A stretch of 13,218 nt of DNA from Bacteroidales bacterium (GCA_017617475.1 JAFZWC010000045.1:1-13218), one strand, 5' to 3'. Positions 1 through 6,846 are shown, numbered from the stretch's first letter. Translations and numbers: made by a program. Notes: generated by a model not told the origin, from the letters alone.

Positions 1-92
1 ACGCAGAAGACAATGGGAGGGGCCGGAGTGGAGCGAAGCGGAACGGAGTCCCCCGGGAGGGCATCCCTTCCTCCGACTCCTCATCCATACAT
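1..92. repeat. G-rich intergenic sequence resembling a dispersed palindromic repeat
   Basis: No convincing gene is seen here. The stretch alternates G-rich and C-rich runs around a GAGCGAAGCG core at 31-40. The same core, or its complement, recurs in the elements at 1795-1863 and 2493-2612. It is probably the edge of a dispersed intergenic repeat cut by the window start; the family assignment is inference. Confidence 0.35.
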
Positions 93-140
93 AAAAAAGA
101 GAGTGACCTAAGTCAATTTGACTTTTTGGTCACCCTCTTT
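93..140 (-). terminator. Intrinsic terminator of tRNA-Thr
   Basis: Read on the minus strand, GAGGGTGACC pairs with GGTCACTCTC (one G-T pair). An inner AAGTCAA/TTGACTT stem stacks inside, and a run of six T follows. It lies directly downstream of the tRNA. On the plus strand the hairpin ends in only four T, so it may also stop rightward transcription weakly. Confidence 0.85.
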
Positions 141-144
141 TGTG

Positions 145-217
145 AGCCACTCATCAGGCTCGAACTGACGACCTGCGCGTTACGAATGCGCTGCTCTACC
201 GACTGAGCTAAAGTGGC
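145..217 (-). tRNA. tRNA-Thr (anticodon CGT)
   Basis: The 73 bases fold as a full cloverleaf on the minus strand. The acceptor stem is GCCACTT/GAGTGGC with one T-G pair. The D stem is GCTC/GAGC, the anticodon loop is TTCGTAA with anticodon CGT (reads the Thr codon ACG), and the T arm is GTCAG-TTCGAGC-CTGAT. No CCA is encoded, so the 3' end would be added after transcription. The anticodon stem has one oddity: A31 faces C39, while the other four pairs are G-C. Confidence 0.95.
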
Positions 218-244
218 TTATCCGATTTCGGTGAATCGGGACTG

Positions 245-278
245 CAAATATACAAACATTTTTTCGTATTTTTGCAAA
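245..278 (-). promoter_or_regulatory. Bacteroidota-type promoter for tRNA-Thr
   Basis: On the minus strand TATATTTG (252 to 245) matches the TAnnTTTG -7 consensus. A TTTG lies 22 bases upstream (278 to 275), slightly beyond the usual 19-21 base spacing. Transcription would start about 20 bases before the tRNA 5' end. Confidence 0.55.
267..274 (+). promoter_or_regulatory. Possible -7 box for the flavoprotein gene
   Basis: TATTTTTG fits TAnnTTTG and ends 17 bases before the ATG at 292, giving a leader of about ten bases. No TTTG or TTG is seen at the expected -33 distance, so the call rests on the -7 box alone. It overlaps the divergent tRNA promoter region. Confidence 0.4.
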
Positions 279-291
279 CAAATTCTTTGTT

Positions 292-1794
292 ATGCGTTCT
301 GATATTCTTGTCATTGGCGGAGGAGCAGCCGGGCTGATGGCAGCCGTAGGAGCTGCAAAAGTGTTAGCCCAGAGTGAAAACGGAGGCACGGTTACCGTTT
401 TGGAAAAAATGCCTAAGGCCGGCCGTAAAGTCATGATTACCGGCAAAGGCCGATGCAATTTCACCAATGTCAAGGACTGGGGGGATTTCAGCTCCCACAT
501 CCGTACGGACGCCAATTTCGTAAGTCCTTCCTGGCACAACCTTACGCCGGAAGGCATGATGGATTTCCTCAAGGAATATGGTCTGCGTTCCGTGGTGGAG
601 CGCGGCGACCGCGCGTACCCGGCCACCCACATGGCCGGAGACGTGGTAGATACCCTTCTCCGGGCTTGCACCCTCAGCGGTGTGAAGGTGGTGACGGACT
701 GCGAAGTCAAAACCATTGACGTGACGCCCCGCGGCTTCAGCCTGGACTGCGTGCAGACCAGCCGCAAGCAGGTCCGCATTCCGGTGGACGATCCCCGGAA
801 ACTCCGCCCCGGTAAGCCTGCACCTACCCGTGAGGAACTCACCATCGAGCCCGTGGAATACACGTGCCGCAAGCTCATCATCGCCACCGGCGGCCTTTCT
901 TATCCCGGTACAGGCAGCACCGGTGACGGTTACATGTGGGCCGAGGAACTGGGTCACGGCGTAGACGCCTGCTTCCCTTCGCTCACCGCGCTGGTGCCCG
1001 TAGGGTACAAGGGCGAATCGGCCCTGGCGGGAGAAATCAAGCAGGCCTTCCGCGGCCGCACCGTGTATGGCAAAACCAAGGAGCGCAAGATTGCTCCGCT
1101 ACCCAAATGGTATCCTACTTTTGAGAAGCATATCGAGCGCGTTACGCCCATGACCGAGCTGGGCGAACTCTTCAACGGCAACAATCTGGAAAACGTGCAG
1201 CTGAGCCTGTTTGTGAATGGAGAAATGGTTCAGCAGGAGTTCGGAGACATCGAATTCACCGACGGCGGTCTGGAAGGCCCTCTGGGCTTCATGGTCAGCC
1301 GCCGCGCCGTCAGGGCCCTCAACGACGGGCACAAGGTGAGCGTGGCCATAGACATGAAACCGGCCGTTGAGCTGGAGAAACTGGATGCCGACGTGCACCA
1401 GAAATGGGAGGAGGTCATTCATGACGAGCGTTCCAAAGGTCAGAGTTTCCAGCGGCTGTTCCGCATCATGCTGGGCAAGCTCATTCCCTGGAACCTGACG
1501 CTGGCCTTTCTCAAGACCAACCCCAAGGTGAGTGTGGATACCCTGGCATCTGCCCTCAAGGACTGGAAGTTGGACATTGCCGGCTTCGTGGGCTTCGAGC
1601 GCTGCGTCATTACCGCCGGCGGCGTTTCTACCGCCGAGGTGGTGGCCAAGACCCTGGAGTCCAAGAAACAGCCCGGCCTTTACTTTGCCGGCGAGGTCCT
1701 GGACATGGACGCCGATACCGGCGGCTACAACCTCCAGCTTGCCTTTTGTACCGGCTACCTGGCCGGTGAAAGCGCAGCGAAATCACTGGAATAA
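292..1794 (+). CDS. BaiN/HI0933-family FAD-dependent oxidoreductase
   Basis: This 500-residue protein is a flavoprotein of the HI0933/YhiN (BaiN-like) family, which NCBI also names aminoacetone oxidase family FAD-binding enzyme. The N-terminus has a dinucleotide-binding loop, VIGGGAAG (residues 7-14). The family hallmark GKGRCNFTN follows at 51-59. Near the C-terminus are ITAGGVSTAEV and a FAGEVLDMD..TGGYNLQ block, which close the FAD site in this family. It is cytoplasmic, with no signal peptide or membrane segment. It is longer than the usual 400 or so residues, the extra length being mid-protein. The natural substrate of most members is unknown; bile-acid reduction by BaiN is established for only a few and should not be assumed. 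ATG 292 follows a possible -7 box and has no clear Shine-Dalgarno. The gene diverges from tRNA-Thr. Confidence 0.93.
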   Translation: MRSDILVIGGGAAGLMAAVGAAKVLAQSENGGTVTVLEKMPKAGRKVMITGKGRCNFTNVKDWGDFSSHIRTDANFVSPSWHNLTPEGMMDFLKEYGLRSVVERGDRAYPATHMAGDVVDTLLRACTLSGVKVVTDCEVKTIDVTPRGFSLDCVQTSRKQVRIPVDDPRKLRPGKPAPTREELTIEPVEYTCRKLIIATGGLSYPGTGSTGDGYMWAEELGHGVDACFPSLTALVPVGYKGESALAGEIKQAFRGRTVYGKTKERKIAPLPKWYPTFEKHIERVTPMTELGELFNGNNLENVQLSLFVNGEMVQQEFGDIEFTDGGLEGPLGFMVSRRAVRALNDGHKVSVAIDMKPAVELEKLDADVHQKWEEVIHDERSKGQSFQRLFRIMLGKLIPWNLTLAFLKTNPKVSVDTLASALKDWKLDIAGFVGFERCVITAGGVSTAEVVAKTLESKKQPGLYFAGEVLDMDADTGGYNLQLAFCTGYLAGESAAKSLE

Positions 1795-1863
1795 CAGATT
1801 CTTCGCTTCGCTCAGAATGACAAATCACTTGTCATCCTGAGGAGCGTAGCGACGAAGGATCTG
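1795..1863. repeat. Imperfect inverted repeat, GAGCGAAGCGAAG type
   Basis: The arms CAGATTCTTCG...CAGAATGACAA (from 1795) and TTGTCATCCTGAG...CGAAGGATCTG (ending 1863) are imperfect reverse complements around a short TCAC spacer. The element begins immediately after the preceding stop codon. The GTCATyCTGAGCGAAGCGAAG wording is that of a dispersed intergenic repeat seen in many bacterial genomes; that recognition comes from general knowledge. As RNA it would form a long hairpin between the flavoprotein and FKBP genes. No T-run follows. Confidence 0.7.
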
Positions 1864-1887
1864 TGAATAGAACAATTATTTAATACT

Positions 1888-2490
1888 ATGGATAAAAAAT
1901 CTTATGCTTTTGGAATGAGCGTGGCTTCCAGCTTTTATCAGCAGGGAATTCACGTTTCGAATGTGGACGACTTTGTGAAAGGTCTTAAGGATATGCTCAC
2001 CGGCGGCAAGCTGGAGCTTACCATGGACGAGGCCGGAGAGGCCCTGGAGGCTTTCTACAAGGAACTGGAGGAAGAGACTTCCGAGCGGGCCGCCGCAGCC
2101 GGCGCCGCCGCCAAGGAGGAAGGAGAGAAGTTCCTGGCCCAGATGGCCAAGGACCCGGCCGTGAAGGCCACCGGCAGCGGCCTCATGTACAAGGTAATCA
2201 AGGAAGGCACCGGCAAGAAGCCCAAGGCCACCGATAAGGTATACTGCCACTACGAGGGAACCTTCCCCGACGGCAAGGTGTTCGACAGTTCCTACAAGAG
2301 GGGCGAGCCCATTGAGTTCGGCCTCAATCAGGTGATCAAGGGCTGGACCGAGGGCCTGCAGCTCATGAGCGAAGGCGCCAAGTACGAGCTCTACCTGCCG
2401 TACCACCTGGCTTACGGCGAATCCGGCACCCGCGGCATTCCTCCGTGCAGCGCCCTCAAATTCGTCGTTGAATTAATAGAGGTTCGATAA
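1888..2490 (+). CDS. FKBP-type peptidyl-prolyl cis-trans isomerase (FklB/Mip-like, cytoplasmic)
   Basis: This 200-residue protein would isomerise X-Pro peptide bonds. Residues 1-90 are helical and charged, as in the N-terminal dimerisation domain of FKBP_N proteins. Residues 112-200 are the FKBP_C catalytic domain: VYCHYEGTFPDGKVFDSS, VIKGWTEGL with the pocket-floor Trp at 153, then LAYGESG and a IPP..ALKFVVEL ending. There is no signal peptide, unlike the periplasmic FkpA/Mip relatives, so it should act in the cytoplasm as a folding helper. ATG 1888 gives the N-terminus expected of the family. The region just before it is AT-rich with no obvious Shine-Dalgarno or TAnnTTTG box. The gene may therefore be read through from the flavoprotein gene across the 1795-1863 repeat. 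Confidence 0.95.
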   Translation: MDKKSYAFGMSVASSFYQQGIHVSNVDDFVKGLKDMLTGGKLELTMDEAGEALEAFYKELEEETSERAAAAGAAAKEEGEKFLAQMAKDPAVKATGSGLMYKVIKEGTGKKPKATDKVYCHYEGTFPDGKVFDSSYKRGEPIEFGLNQVIKGWTEGLQLMSEGAKYELYLPYHLAYGESGTRGIPPCSALKFVVELIEVR

Positions 2491-2492
2491 AT

Positions 2493-2612
2493 CTTAGTCC
2501 TATCTTTTCCCAAACCTTAGCCACCCTCGGCTATTAGAGGGAGGGGCCCGCGGCCGAAGGCCGTGGGAGGGCCGTAGCGAAGCGGAGGGGTTTGGGAAGA
2601 GATAGGACTAAG
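2493..2612. repeat. 120-bp palindromic element with 24-bp terminal inverted arms
   Basis: The arms at 2493-2516 and 2589-2612 are reverse complements at 23 of 24 positions, and the one difference becomes a U-G pair in RNA. Inside are two more hairpins: CCCTC/GAGGG (2524-2528 with 2537-2541) and CCCGCGGCC/GGCCGTGGG (2547-2555 with 2559-2567, one G-T pair). A GCGAAGCGG core lies near 2577-2585. It has no transposase frame and fills almost the whole gap between the FKBP and pnuC genes. It looks like a MITE or REP-like dispersed repeat. It could also act as an RNA processing or attenuation structure before pnuC. Confidence 0.75.
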
Positions 2613-2627
2613 AAGGAAGACTTTGAA

Positions 2628-3215
2628 GTGGAAACCATTATTCAGGCCATTGAGATATTTGCGGCGGTGACCGGGGTGCTGTATGTAATCCTGGAAATCC
2701 TGCAGAAGAACAGTATGTGGGTGCTGGGCATCCTCACGGGGGCGGCGTGCGCTTTCAGCTTTTCCGTTACCCATGTGTGGGCATCCATGGGGCTGAATGT
2801 GTATTATGTGGTGATGTCCGTCATCGGCCTTATCCAGTGGAGAAAGGCCAGTGCCCAGGTGGGGGAGGGTGAGATTCATCTTCAGGTTTTGCCCAGGAAT
2901 GTGGGCGTGTGGAGCGTCGTGCTCTTCTTTGTGGGGTCCCTGGTGCTTATTCAGGTTCTCCGCGCCACCGGCGACGCCCAGCCCTTCCTGGACGCCGTGG
3001 CCGTCACCCTCAGCATCATCGGCACCTGGTGGCTGGCTCAAAGTTACCTGCAGCAGTGGCTGCTCTGGATTCTGGCCGATATCCTTTCCACCACCCTCTG
3101 CATCACCACGGGCCAGTACTGGATGGCCGGCCTGTACCTGGTGTACATAGGCAGCGCAGTCTATGGCTATTTCCATTGGAAAAGAAAGGGAAAATATCTA
3201 CCTTTGAAAGATTAA
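2628..3215 (+). CDS. pnuC: PnuC-family vitamin transporter (nicotinamide riboside type)
   Basis: This protein is an inner-membrane carrier of the PnuC family, which imports nicotinamide riboside by facilitated diffusion; relatives carry thiamine or riboflavin. About seven hydrophobic segments are visible. The last third has the family's aromatic pattern: QQWLLWILADILSTTLC, then YWMAGLYLVYIGSAVYGYFHW. I place the start at GTG 2628 (195 residues) because an AGGAAG-like Shine-Dalgarno lies about 10 bases upstream. A TTG start at 2592 would put the first codons inside the inverted repeat arm. No thiamine-pyrophosphate riboswitch is seen upstream, and no thiamine gene is adjacent, so the nicotinamide riboside assignment is a family default, not proven. 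The gene is 12 bases upstream of the kinase gene and is probably cotranscribed with it. Confidence 0.88.
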   Translation: METIIQAIEIFAAVTGVLYVILEILQKNSMWVLGILTGAACAFSFSVTHVWASMGLNVYYVVMSVIGLIQWRKASAQVGEGEIHLQVLPRNVGVWSVVLFFVGSLVLIQVLRATGDAQPFLDAVAVTLSIIGTWWLAQSYLQQWLLWILADILSTTLCITTGQYWMAGLYLVYIGSAVYGYFHWKRKGKYLPLKD

Positions 3216-3227
3216 AGGATTTAGACA

Positions 3228-4043
3228 ATGAAGCAACTGATCGTAGACTGTGGCGCCACCAAGACCGACTGGTGCGTAGTGGAAGGGAAAGAGACCCGGA
3301 ATGTCCGTACTCCCGGGTTCAACCTCATGCAGACGCCGGAGGAAACCCTGAATGCCATCCTGAACCAGGCGGCCGGGGAAATCGGCCCCGGAGTGGAGGA
3401 CGTGCATTTCTATGCTGCCGGTCTGGTAGGGGAGTCTCCCGTAGATTTGGGCCGATGGTTCCCCGGAGCCGGCATTGAATATGCTTCCGACATGCTGGGC
3501 GCCGCCCGTGCCGTCTGCGGCCATGGCCCCGGCGTCGCCGCCATTCTGGGTACCGGTGCCAACACCTGCGAGTTCGACGGAAAAGACATAGTCTGGAAAG
3601 TAAACTGCGGCGGCTTCATCCTGGGTGATGAAGGCTCCGGCGCCGTGCTGGGCAAGCTCTTCATCACGGACTACCTCAAGGGCTATATGCCCAAGGACCT
3701 GTATGAAGAGTTCCAGGAGCAGTACAAACTGGACTATATCACCGTGGTCAAGAGCGTGTACGGCGGTCAGGCCCCGGCCCGCTACCTGGGCAGCTTTGCC
3801 CCCTTCGTGCTGGCCCATCTGGACAAGAGCGAATATGCCGTAAAACTGGTGGAAACCAATTTCCGCAACCTCTTCGAGCGTACGCTCAGCCAATACAGAA
3901 AAGACCTTCCCGTGGGCGTCGTGGGCGGTTTCGGCTATGCCTGCAAAGATGTCCTGGCCCGCATGGGCAAGGAATACGGCATCACCTTCTCCCGTTTCAT
4001 GAGCACCCCTACCGAGGGTCTTGTAGAATATCATGCCCTTTAA
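3228..4043 (+). CDS. BadF/BadG/BcrA/BcrD-family ATPase, probable N-acetylhexosamine-type kinase
   Basis: This 271-residue protein belongs to the ASKHA (acetate/sugar kinase, Hsc70, actin) fold. VDCGATKTDW (residues 6-15) is the first phosphate loop. YASDMLGAARA holds the likely catalytic Asp88. ILGTGANTC (107-114) is the second phosphate loop, GGFILGDEGSGAVLG (128-142) the conserved glycine-rich turn, and VGGFGYACKDVL (from about 232) the adenosine-side motif. Bacteroidota relatives include N-acetylglucosamine and N-acetylmuramic acid kinases, so a role in amino-sugar salvage is plausible. The substrate cannot be read from the sequence. ATG 3228 has an AAAGG-like site upstream. The gene end overlaps recR by 11 bases, which implies translational coupling. 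Its position after pnuC does not make it a nicotinamide riboside kinase, since those belong to another fold. Confidence 0.88.
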   Translation: MKQLIVDCGATKTDWCVVEGKETRNVRTPGFNLMQTPEETLNAILNQAAGEIGPGVEDVHFYAAGLVGESPVDLGRWFPGAGIEYASDMLGAARAVCGHGPGVAAILGTGANTCEFDGKDIVWKVNCGGFILGDEGSGAVLGKLFITDYLKGYMPKDLYEEFQEQYKLDYITVVKSVYGGQAPARYLGSFAPFVLAHLDKSEYAVKLVETNFRNLFERTLSQYRKDLPVGVVGGFGYACKDVLARMGKEYGITFSRFMSTPTEGLVEYHAL

Positions 4044-4659
4044 AGAGACCTATCCGTCGGCCCTCCTTTCCGAAGCGGTGGAGGCCATCAGTTCGCTTCC
4101 CGGCGTGGGCCGGAGAAGTGCGCTGCGCCTGGCCCTGCACCTTCTGAAACAACCGGCAGAGAACGTCCACCACTTTACCTCGGCCATCGATAACCTGCGG
4201 GACAACGTGTGCTATTGCCGCCGTTGCCACATGGTTTCCGACGAGGAGCTCTGCTCCATCTGTGCCGACCATACACGCGACCAGAACCTTATCTGCGTGG
4301 TGGCCAGCGTCCGGGATGTCATGAGCATCGAGGCCACCGGCCAGTTCCACGGGGTATACCATGTGCTGGGCGGCATTATCTCGCCCATCGCCGGAGTGGG
4401 CCCTTCCGACCTCACCATCAAAGCCCTGACCGAAAGGGTCAAAGCCTTGGAAAACCCTGCCGAAGCAGAGCTGGTGCTGGCTCTCAGCGGAGACGTGGAA
4501 GGCGAAACCACCGCCTTCTACATTTACCGGCAAATTGAAAATTTGGGGGTGAAGGTAACGTCCCTGGCCCGCGGACTGGGCTTCGGAGACGACCTCGAAT
4601 ATGCCGATTCCCTTACCCTCGGCCGCTCCATCACCAATAGACAAATCTTCAAACCATGA
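4033..4659 (+). CDS. recR: Recombination mediator protein RecR
   Basis: RecR works with RecO (and RecF) to load RecA at single-strand gaps. The 208 residues have the full family layout. A helix-hairpin-helix LPGVGRRSA lies at 22-30. A zinc-binding set C62-x2-C65-x8-C74-x2-C77 follows. The Toprim domain starts near 87 with VASVRDVMSIEATG (Glu100) and includes LALSGDVEGETTAFYI, and a typical C-terminal LARGLGFGDDLEYADSLTL segment ends the protein. Length matches the family. ATG 4033 lies inside the end of the kinase gene, and the stop overlaps the next start in an ATGA, so it sits in a tight translational cluster. Confidence 0.97.
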   Translation: MPFKETYPSALLSEAVEAISSLPGVGRRSALRLALHLLKQPAENVHHFTSAIDNLRDNVCYCRRCHMVSDEELCSICADHTRDQNLICVVASVRDVMSIEATGQFHGVYHVLGGIISPIAGVGPSDLTIKALTERVKALENPAEAELVLALSGDVEGETTAFYIYRQIENLGVKVTSLARGLGFGDDLEYADSLTLGRSITNRQIFKP

Positions 4660-5816
4660 ACCCTGAAGCTTCGCGTTGCCTTTTATGTAAAAAGCCTAAA
4701 TGCGCCTTGGACGGCTGCCCGGTGCACACTCCCATCCCGGAGTGCATGCTGTTGTACAGACAGGGCCGCCTGGACGAGGCCGGCCAGCTGCTCTTCCGCA
4801 ACAACCCCATGACGGCCGTCACCTCCCTGGTGTGCGACTGGAAGCAGTTCTGCTACGGGCACTGCGTGCTCAACGTGAAGCAGATTCCCGTCAGGTGGTA
4901 TCAGATAGAACAGGAGATATCGGGCCGATACTTGGAAACCGCCCGTCTGGAGCGCCGGACGCAGGAATTCGCCGGGCGCAAGGTGGCTGTCGTGGGTGCA
5001 GGCCCGGCCGGCATTTCTGCTGCCGTATGGCTGTACGAAGCCGGGGCCGACGTGGCCCTCTATGACGCCAATCCCCGCATGGGTGGTGTGCTGCGTTATG
5101 GCATTCCCGCCTTCCGTCTGGACAAGAAATACTGCGACGCCTTTGAAAAGATCCTGGCCGATGCCGGCGTGGAATTCCACGGCGGCGTAGAGCTGGGGCG
5201 CGACTTAACGGTGGAGGAATTATCGGCCTCCCACGACGCTGTGCTGCTGGCAGTCGGTGCGGAAAAGCCCGCCACCCTGAACATTCCCGGCGAAGAACAT
5301 TCCGTGCAGGCCCTGCCTTTCCTCAAGAACCCTTCGGCCTACAATCTGGGCAAAAAGGTGATTGTGATTGGCGGCGGAAACGTGGCCATGGATGCCTGCC
5401 GTACGGCTGTGCGCCAGGGTGCCGAAACCTGGGTCTATTACCGCAAAACCTTCGAGAACATGCCTGCCAACCCCATGGAAGTGGAGGAGGCCAAAGCCGA
5501 TGGCGTCCAGTTCAAGGTATTCCAGGCACCGGTAGAAGTGAAGGAGGGCGGCGTGGTGTTCCGCGACTGCGAGAACGTGGTGCCGGAGGACGGCGGCCGC
5601 GTGATTACGCGCATTATTGAAGGAACGGACCACTTTGTGGAATGCGACACGCTCCTGGTGGCTATCAGCGAGAAGCCGGATCCGGAGCTGCAGGAGGCGG
5701 CACAGGGCTTCAAGAATGTATTTTCGGCCGGAGACTTCCTCACCGGTCCTGCCACCGTGGTGCAGGCCGTGGCCAGTGCGCGTACGGCCGTTATGGATAT
5801 GATGACCAATTTATGA
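4656..5816 (+). CDS. GltD-like NAD(P)H-dependent flavoprotein with N-terminal Fe-S domain
   Basis: This 386-residue protein resembles the small subunit of glutamate synthase. The N-terminal domain carries cysteines 8, 11, 16 and 21 in the GltD-type CxxC...C...CP arrangement and a second set at 60, 66 and 70, suited to iron-sulfur clusters. The FAD loop is VVGAGPAGISAA (112-123) and the NAD(P)H loop is VIGGGNVAMD (about 231-240). A C-terminal FSAGDFLTGPATVVQAVASAR segment closes the FAD site. It is shorter than GltD proper (about 470 residues), and no large glutamate synthase subunit is nearby. It may instead pass electrons from NAD(P)H to another partner. The start overlaps recR by 4 bases and the stop overlaps queC by 4 bases (ATGA at both ends). 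Confidence 0.88.
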   Translation: MNPEASRCLLCKKPKCALDGCPVHTPIPECMLLYRQGRLDEAGQLLFRNNPMTAVTSLVCDWKQFCYGHCVLNVKQIPVRWYQIEQEISGRYLETARLERRTQEFAGRKVAVVGAGPAGISAAVWLYEAGADVALYDANPRMGGVLRYGIPAFRLDKKYCDAFEKILADAGVEFHGGVELGRDLTVEELSASHDAVLLAVGAEKPATLNIPGEEHSVQALPFLKNPSAYNLGKKVIVIGGGNVAMDACRTAVRQGAETWVYYRKTFENMPANPMEVEEAKADGVQFKVFQAPVEVKEGGVVFRDCENVVPEDGGRVITRIIEGTDHFVECDTLLVAISEKPDPELQEAAQGFKNVFSAGDFLTGPATVVQAVASARTAVMDMMTNL

Positions 5817-6454
5817 AAGGACTCCTGATTTATTCCGGCGGCCTGGACAGCACCACCCTGCTGTACGAGTATAAGGACAGCATTGCGCTGGCCGTCACCT
5901 TCGACTATGGTTCCAAGCACAACGCAAGGGAGATCGCATACGCGGTAGAGAATTGCAAAAAGCTGGGAATCAAGCATCTGGTGATTCCGCTGGGGTTCAT
6001 CGGCCAGTATTTCAAGAGCGACTTGCTCCTGAGCGGGGGAGCCATTCCCGAAGGCTCCTATGCCGATGAAAACATGAAGTCCACGGTGGTGCCTTTCCGC
6101 AACGGCATCATGCTGGCCGTGGCGGCCGGCCTGGCCGAGAGTTATGAGCTGGATGCCGTTTTCCTGGCCAACCACAGCGGGGACCATGCCATCTATCCCG
6201 ATTGCCGTCCGGAGTTTATCGATGCCTTTGCTGCAGCCGTCAAAGCCGGTACTTACAACGGCGTGCAGGTGATTTCTCCCTACTGCAACATCACCAAACG
6301 CGACATTGCGCTTCGGGGCAAGGCCATCGGCCTGGATTATTCCCTTACCTATTCCTGTTACAAGGGAGGGGAAAAGCACTGCGGCAAGTGCGGCACCTGC
6401 GTAGAACGAAAGGAAGCCCTGGAGGGCTTCGATCCCACGGTTTATGAAGAATAA
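5813..6454 (+). CDS. queC: 7-cyano-7-deazaguanine synthase QueC
   Basis: QueC converts 7-carboxy-7-deazaguanine to preQ0 using ATP and ammonia, in the queuosine tRNA-modification pathway. The 213 residues begin with a PP-loop, SGGLDST (8-14), followed by TFDYGSKH. TVVPFRN lies at 91-97, and the C-terminal zinc site uses Cys182, 190, 193 and 196 (SCYKGG..HCGKCGTC). ATG 5813 overlaps the stop of the GltD-like gene (ATGA). The frame stays open further upstream, but that part lies entirely within the GltD-like gene and has no QueC character. It is the last gene of the rightward run and is followed at once by a strong terminator. No queD, queE or queF is present in the window. Confidence 0.97.
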   Translation: MKGLLIYSGGLDSTTLLYEYKDSIALAVTFDYGSKHNAREIAYAVENCKKLGIKHLVIPLGFIGQYFKSDLLLSGGAIPEGSYADENMKSTVVPFRNGIMLAVAAGLAESYELDAVFLANHSGDHAIYPDCRPEFIDAFAAAVKAGTYNGVQVISPYCNITKRDIALRGKAIGLDYSLTYSCYKGGEKHCGKCGTCVERKEALEGFDPTVYEE

Positions 6455-6494
6455 AAAAGTATCGGCCCCGTGTTCGGGACCGATATCTTTTTTA
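6451..6494. terminator. Bidirectional intrinsic terminator
   Basis: TATCGG-C-CCCG (6460-6470) pairs with CGGG-A-CCGATA (6475-6485) around a TGTT loop, with a single C/A mismatch. Six T follow at 6488-6493 for rightward transcripts. Six A at 6453-6458 become six U for leftward ones. It sits between queC and the convergent small lipoprotein gene and probably serves both. Confidence 0.92.
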
Positions 6495-6510
6495 CGATTT
6501 CAGAAAGAAA

Positions 6511-6804
6511 CTAGTTCTTCTTTACAGCTTCCTTGGCAGCATCGGCGGCCTTGTTGACGGCGTCGGTAGCAGCGTCGATGGCGTCTGCAGCAGCATCCTT
6601 GGCGGCATCAACGGCCTCGTTGGCGGCGTTTTCAACGGCCTTTCCCAGATCGTCGGCAGCCTTTTCCAGATTGTCGGCGGCTTCTTCTACCTGCTCGGTA
6701 GCTTCTTCGTTGGCCTTCTCCTTCTTGGAGTTGTTGCTGTTACCGCAAGCGACGGCGGCAACCATCATGGCTGCAACAGCAGCGAACATGAATACCTTTT
6801 TCAT
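6511..6804 (-). CDS. Small alanine-rich helical lipoprotein
   Basis: This 97-residue protein has a lipoprotein signal (MKKVFMFAAVAAMMVAAVAC, Cys20 as lipidation site). A short polar linker (GNSNNSKKEK) follows. The rest is almost purely helical and made of Ala, Asp, Glu, Lys and Val in a heptad/11-mer-like pattern, giving an amphipathic or coiled-coil rod of about 65 residues. It would be anchored in the membrane facing the periplasm. Related low-complexity lipoproteins are common in Bacteroidota and have no defined function; a structural or envelope-stress role is a guess. The start at 6804 is chosen because the next upstream Met in frame (6849) overlaps the -7 box, and because the signal peptide begins here. 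It converges on queC across a shared terminator. Confidence 0.85.
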   Translation of the reverse strand: MKKVFMFAAVAAMMVAAVACGNSNNSKKEKANEEATEQVEEAADNLEKAADDLGKAVENAANEAVDAAKDAAADAIDAATDAVNKAADAAKEAVKKN

Positions 6805-6846
6805 AGTTACTAACTTTTTATAATGAACACTACTAATATTCTGGCG

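Noticed and set aside
2592..2627. TTG start adding 12 residues to PnuC
   Set aside because: It falls within the right arm of the 24-bp inverted repeat; GTG 2628 has a better placed purine-rich site.
2491..2627. TPP or other vitamin riboswitch before pnuC
   Set aside because: The conserved TPP blocks (CTGAGA and the pyrophosphate-sensor text) are absent; the gap is filled by the palindromic element.
3198..4034. Open frame of 278 codons on the minus strand
   Set aside because: It is antisense to the well-supported BadF-type kinase and follows its codon periodicity; no domain is recognisable.
5642..5812. N-terminal extension of queC
   Set aside because: The extra codons lie inside the GltD-like gene, and the QueC family starts at the MKGLLIYSGG segment encoded from 5813.
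5438..6379. Long open frame on the minus strand
   Set aside because: It lies opposite the GltD-like gene and queC, both of which have full family motifs. Its translation shows no recognisable domain and looks like an antisense shadow of GC-biased codons.
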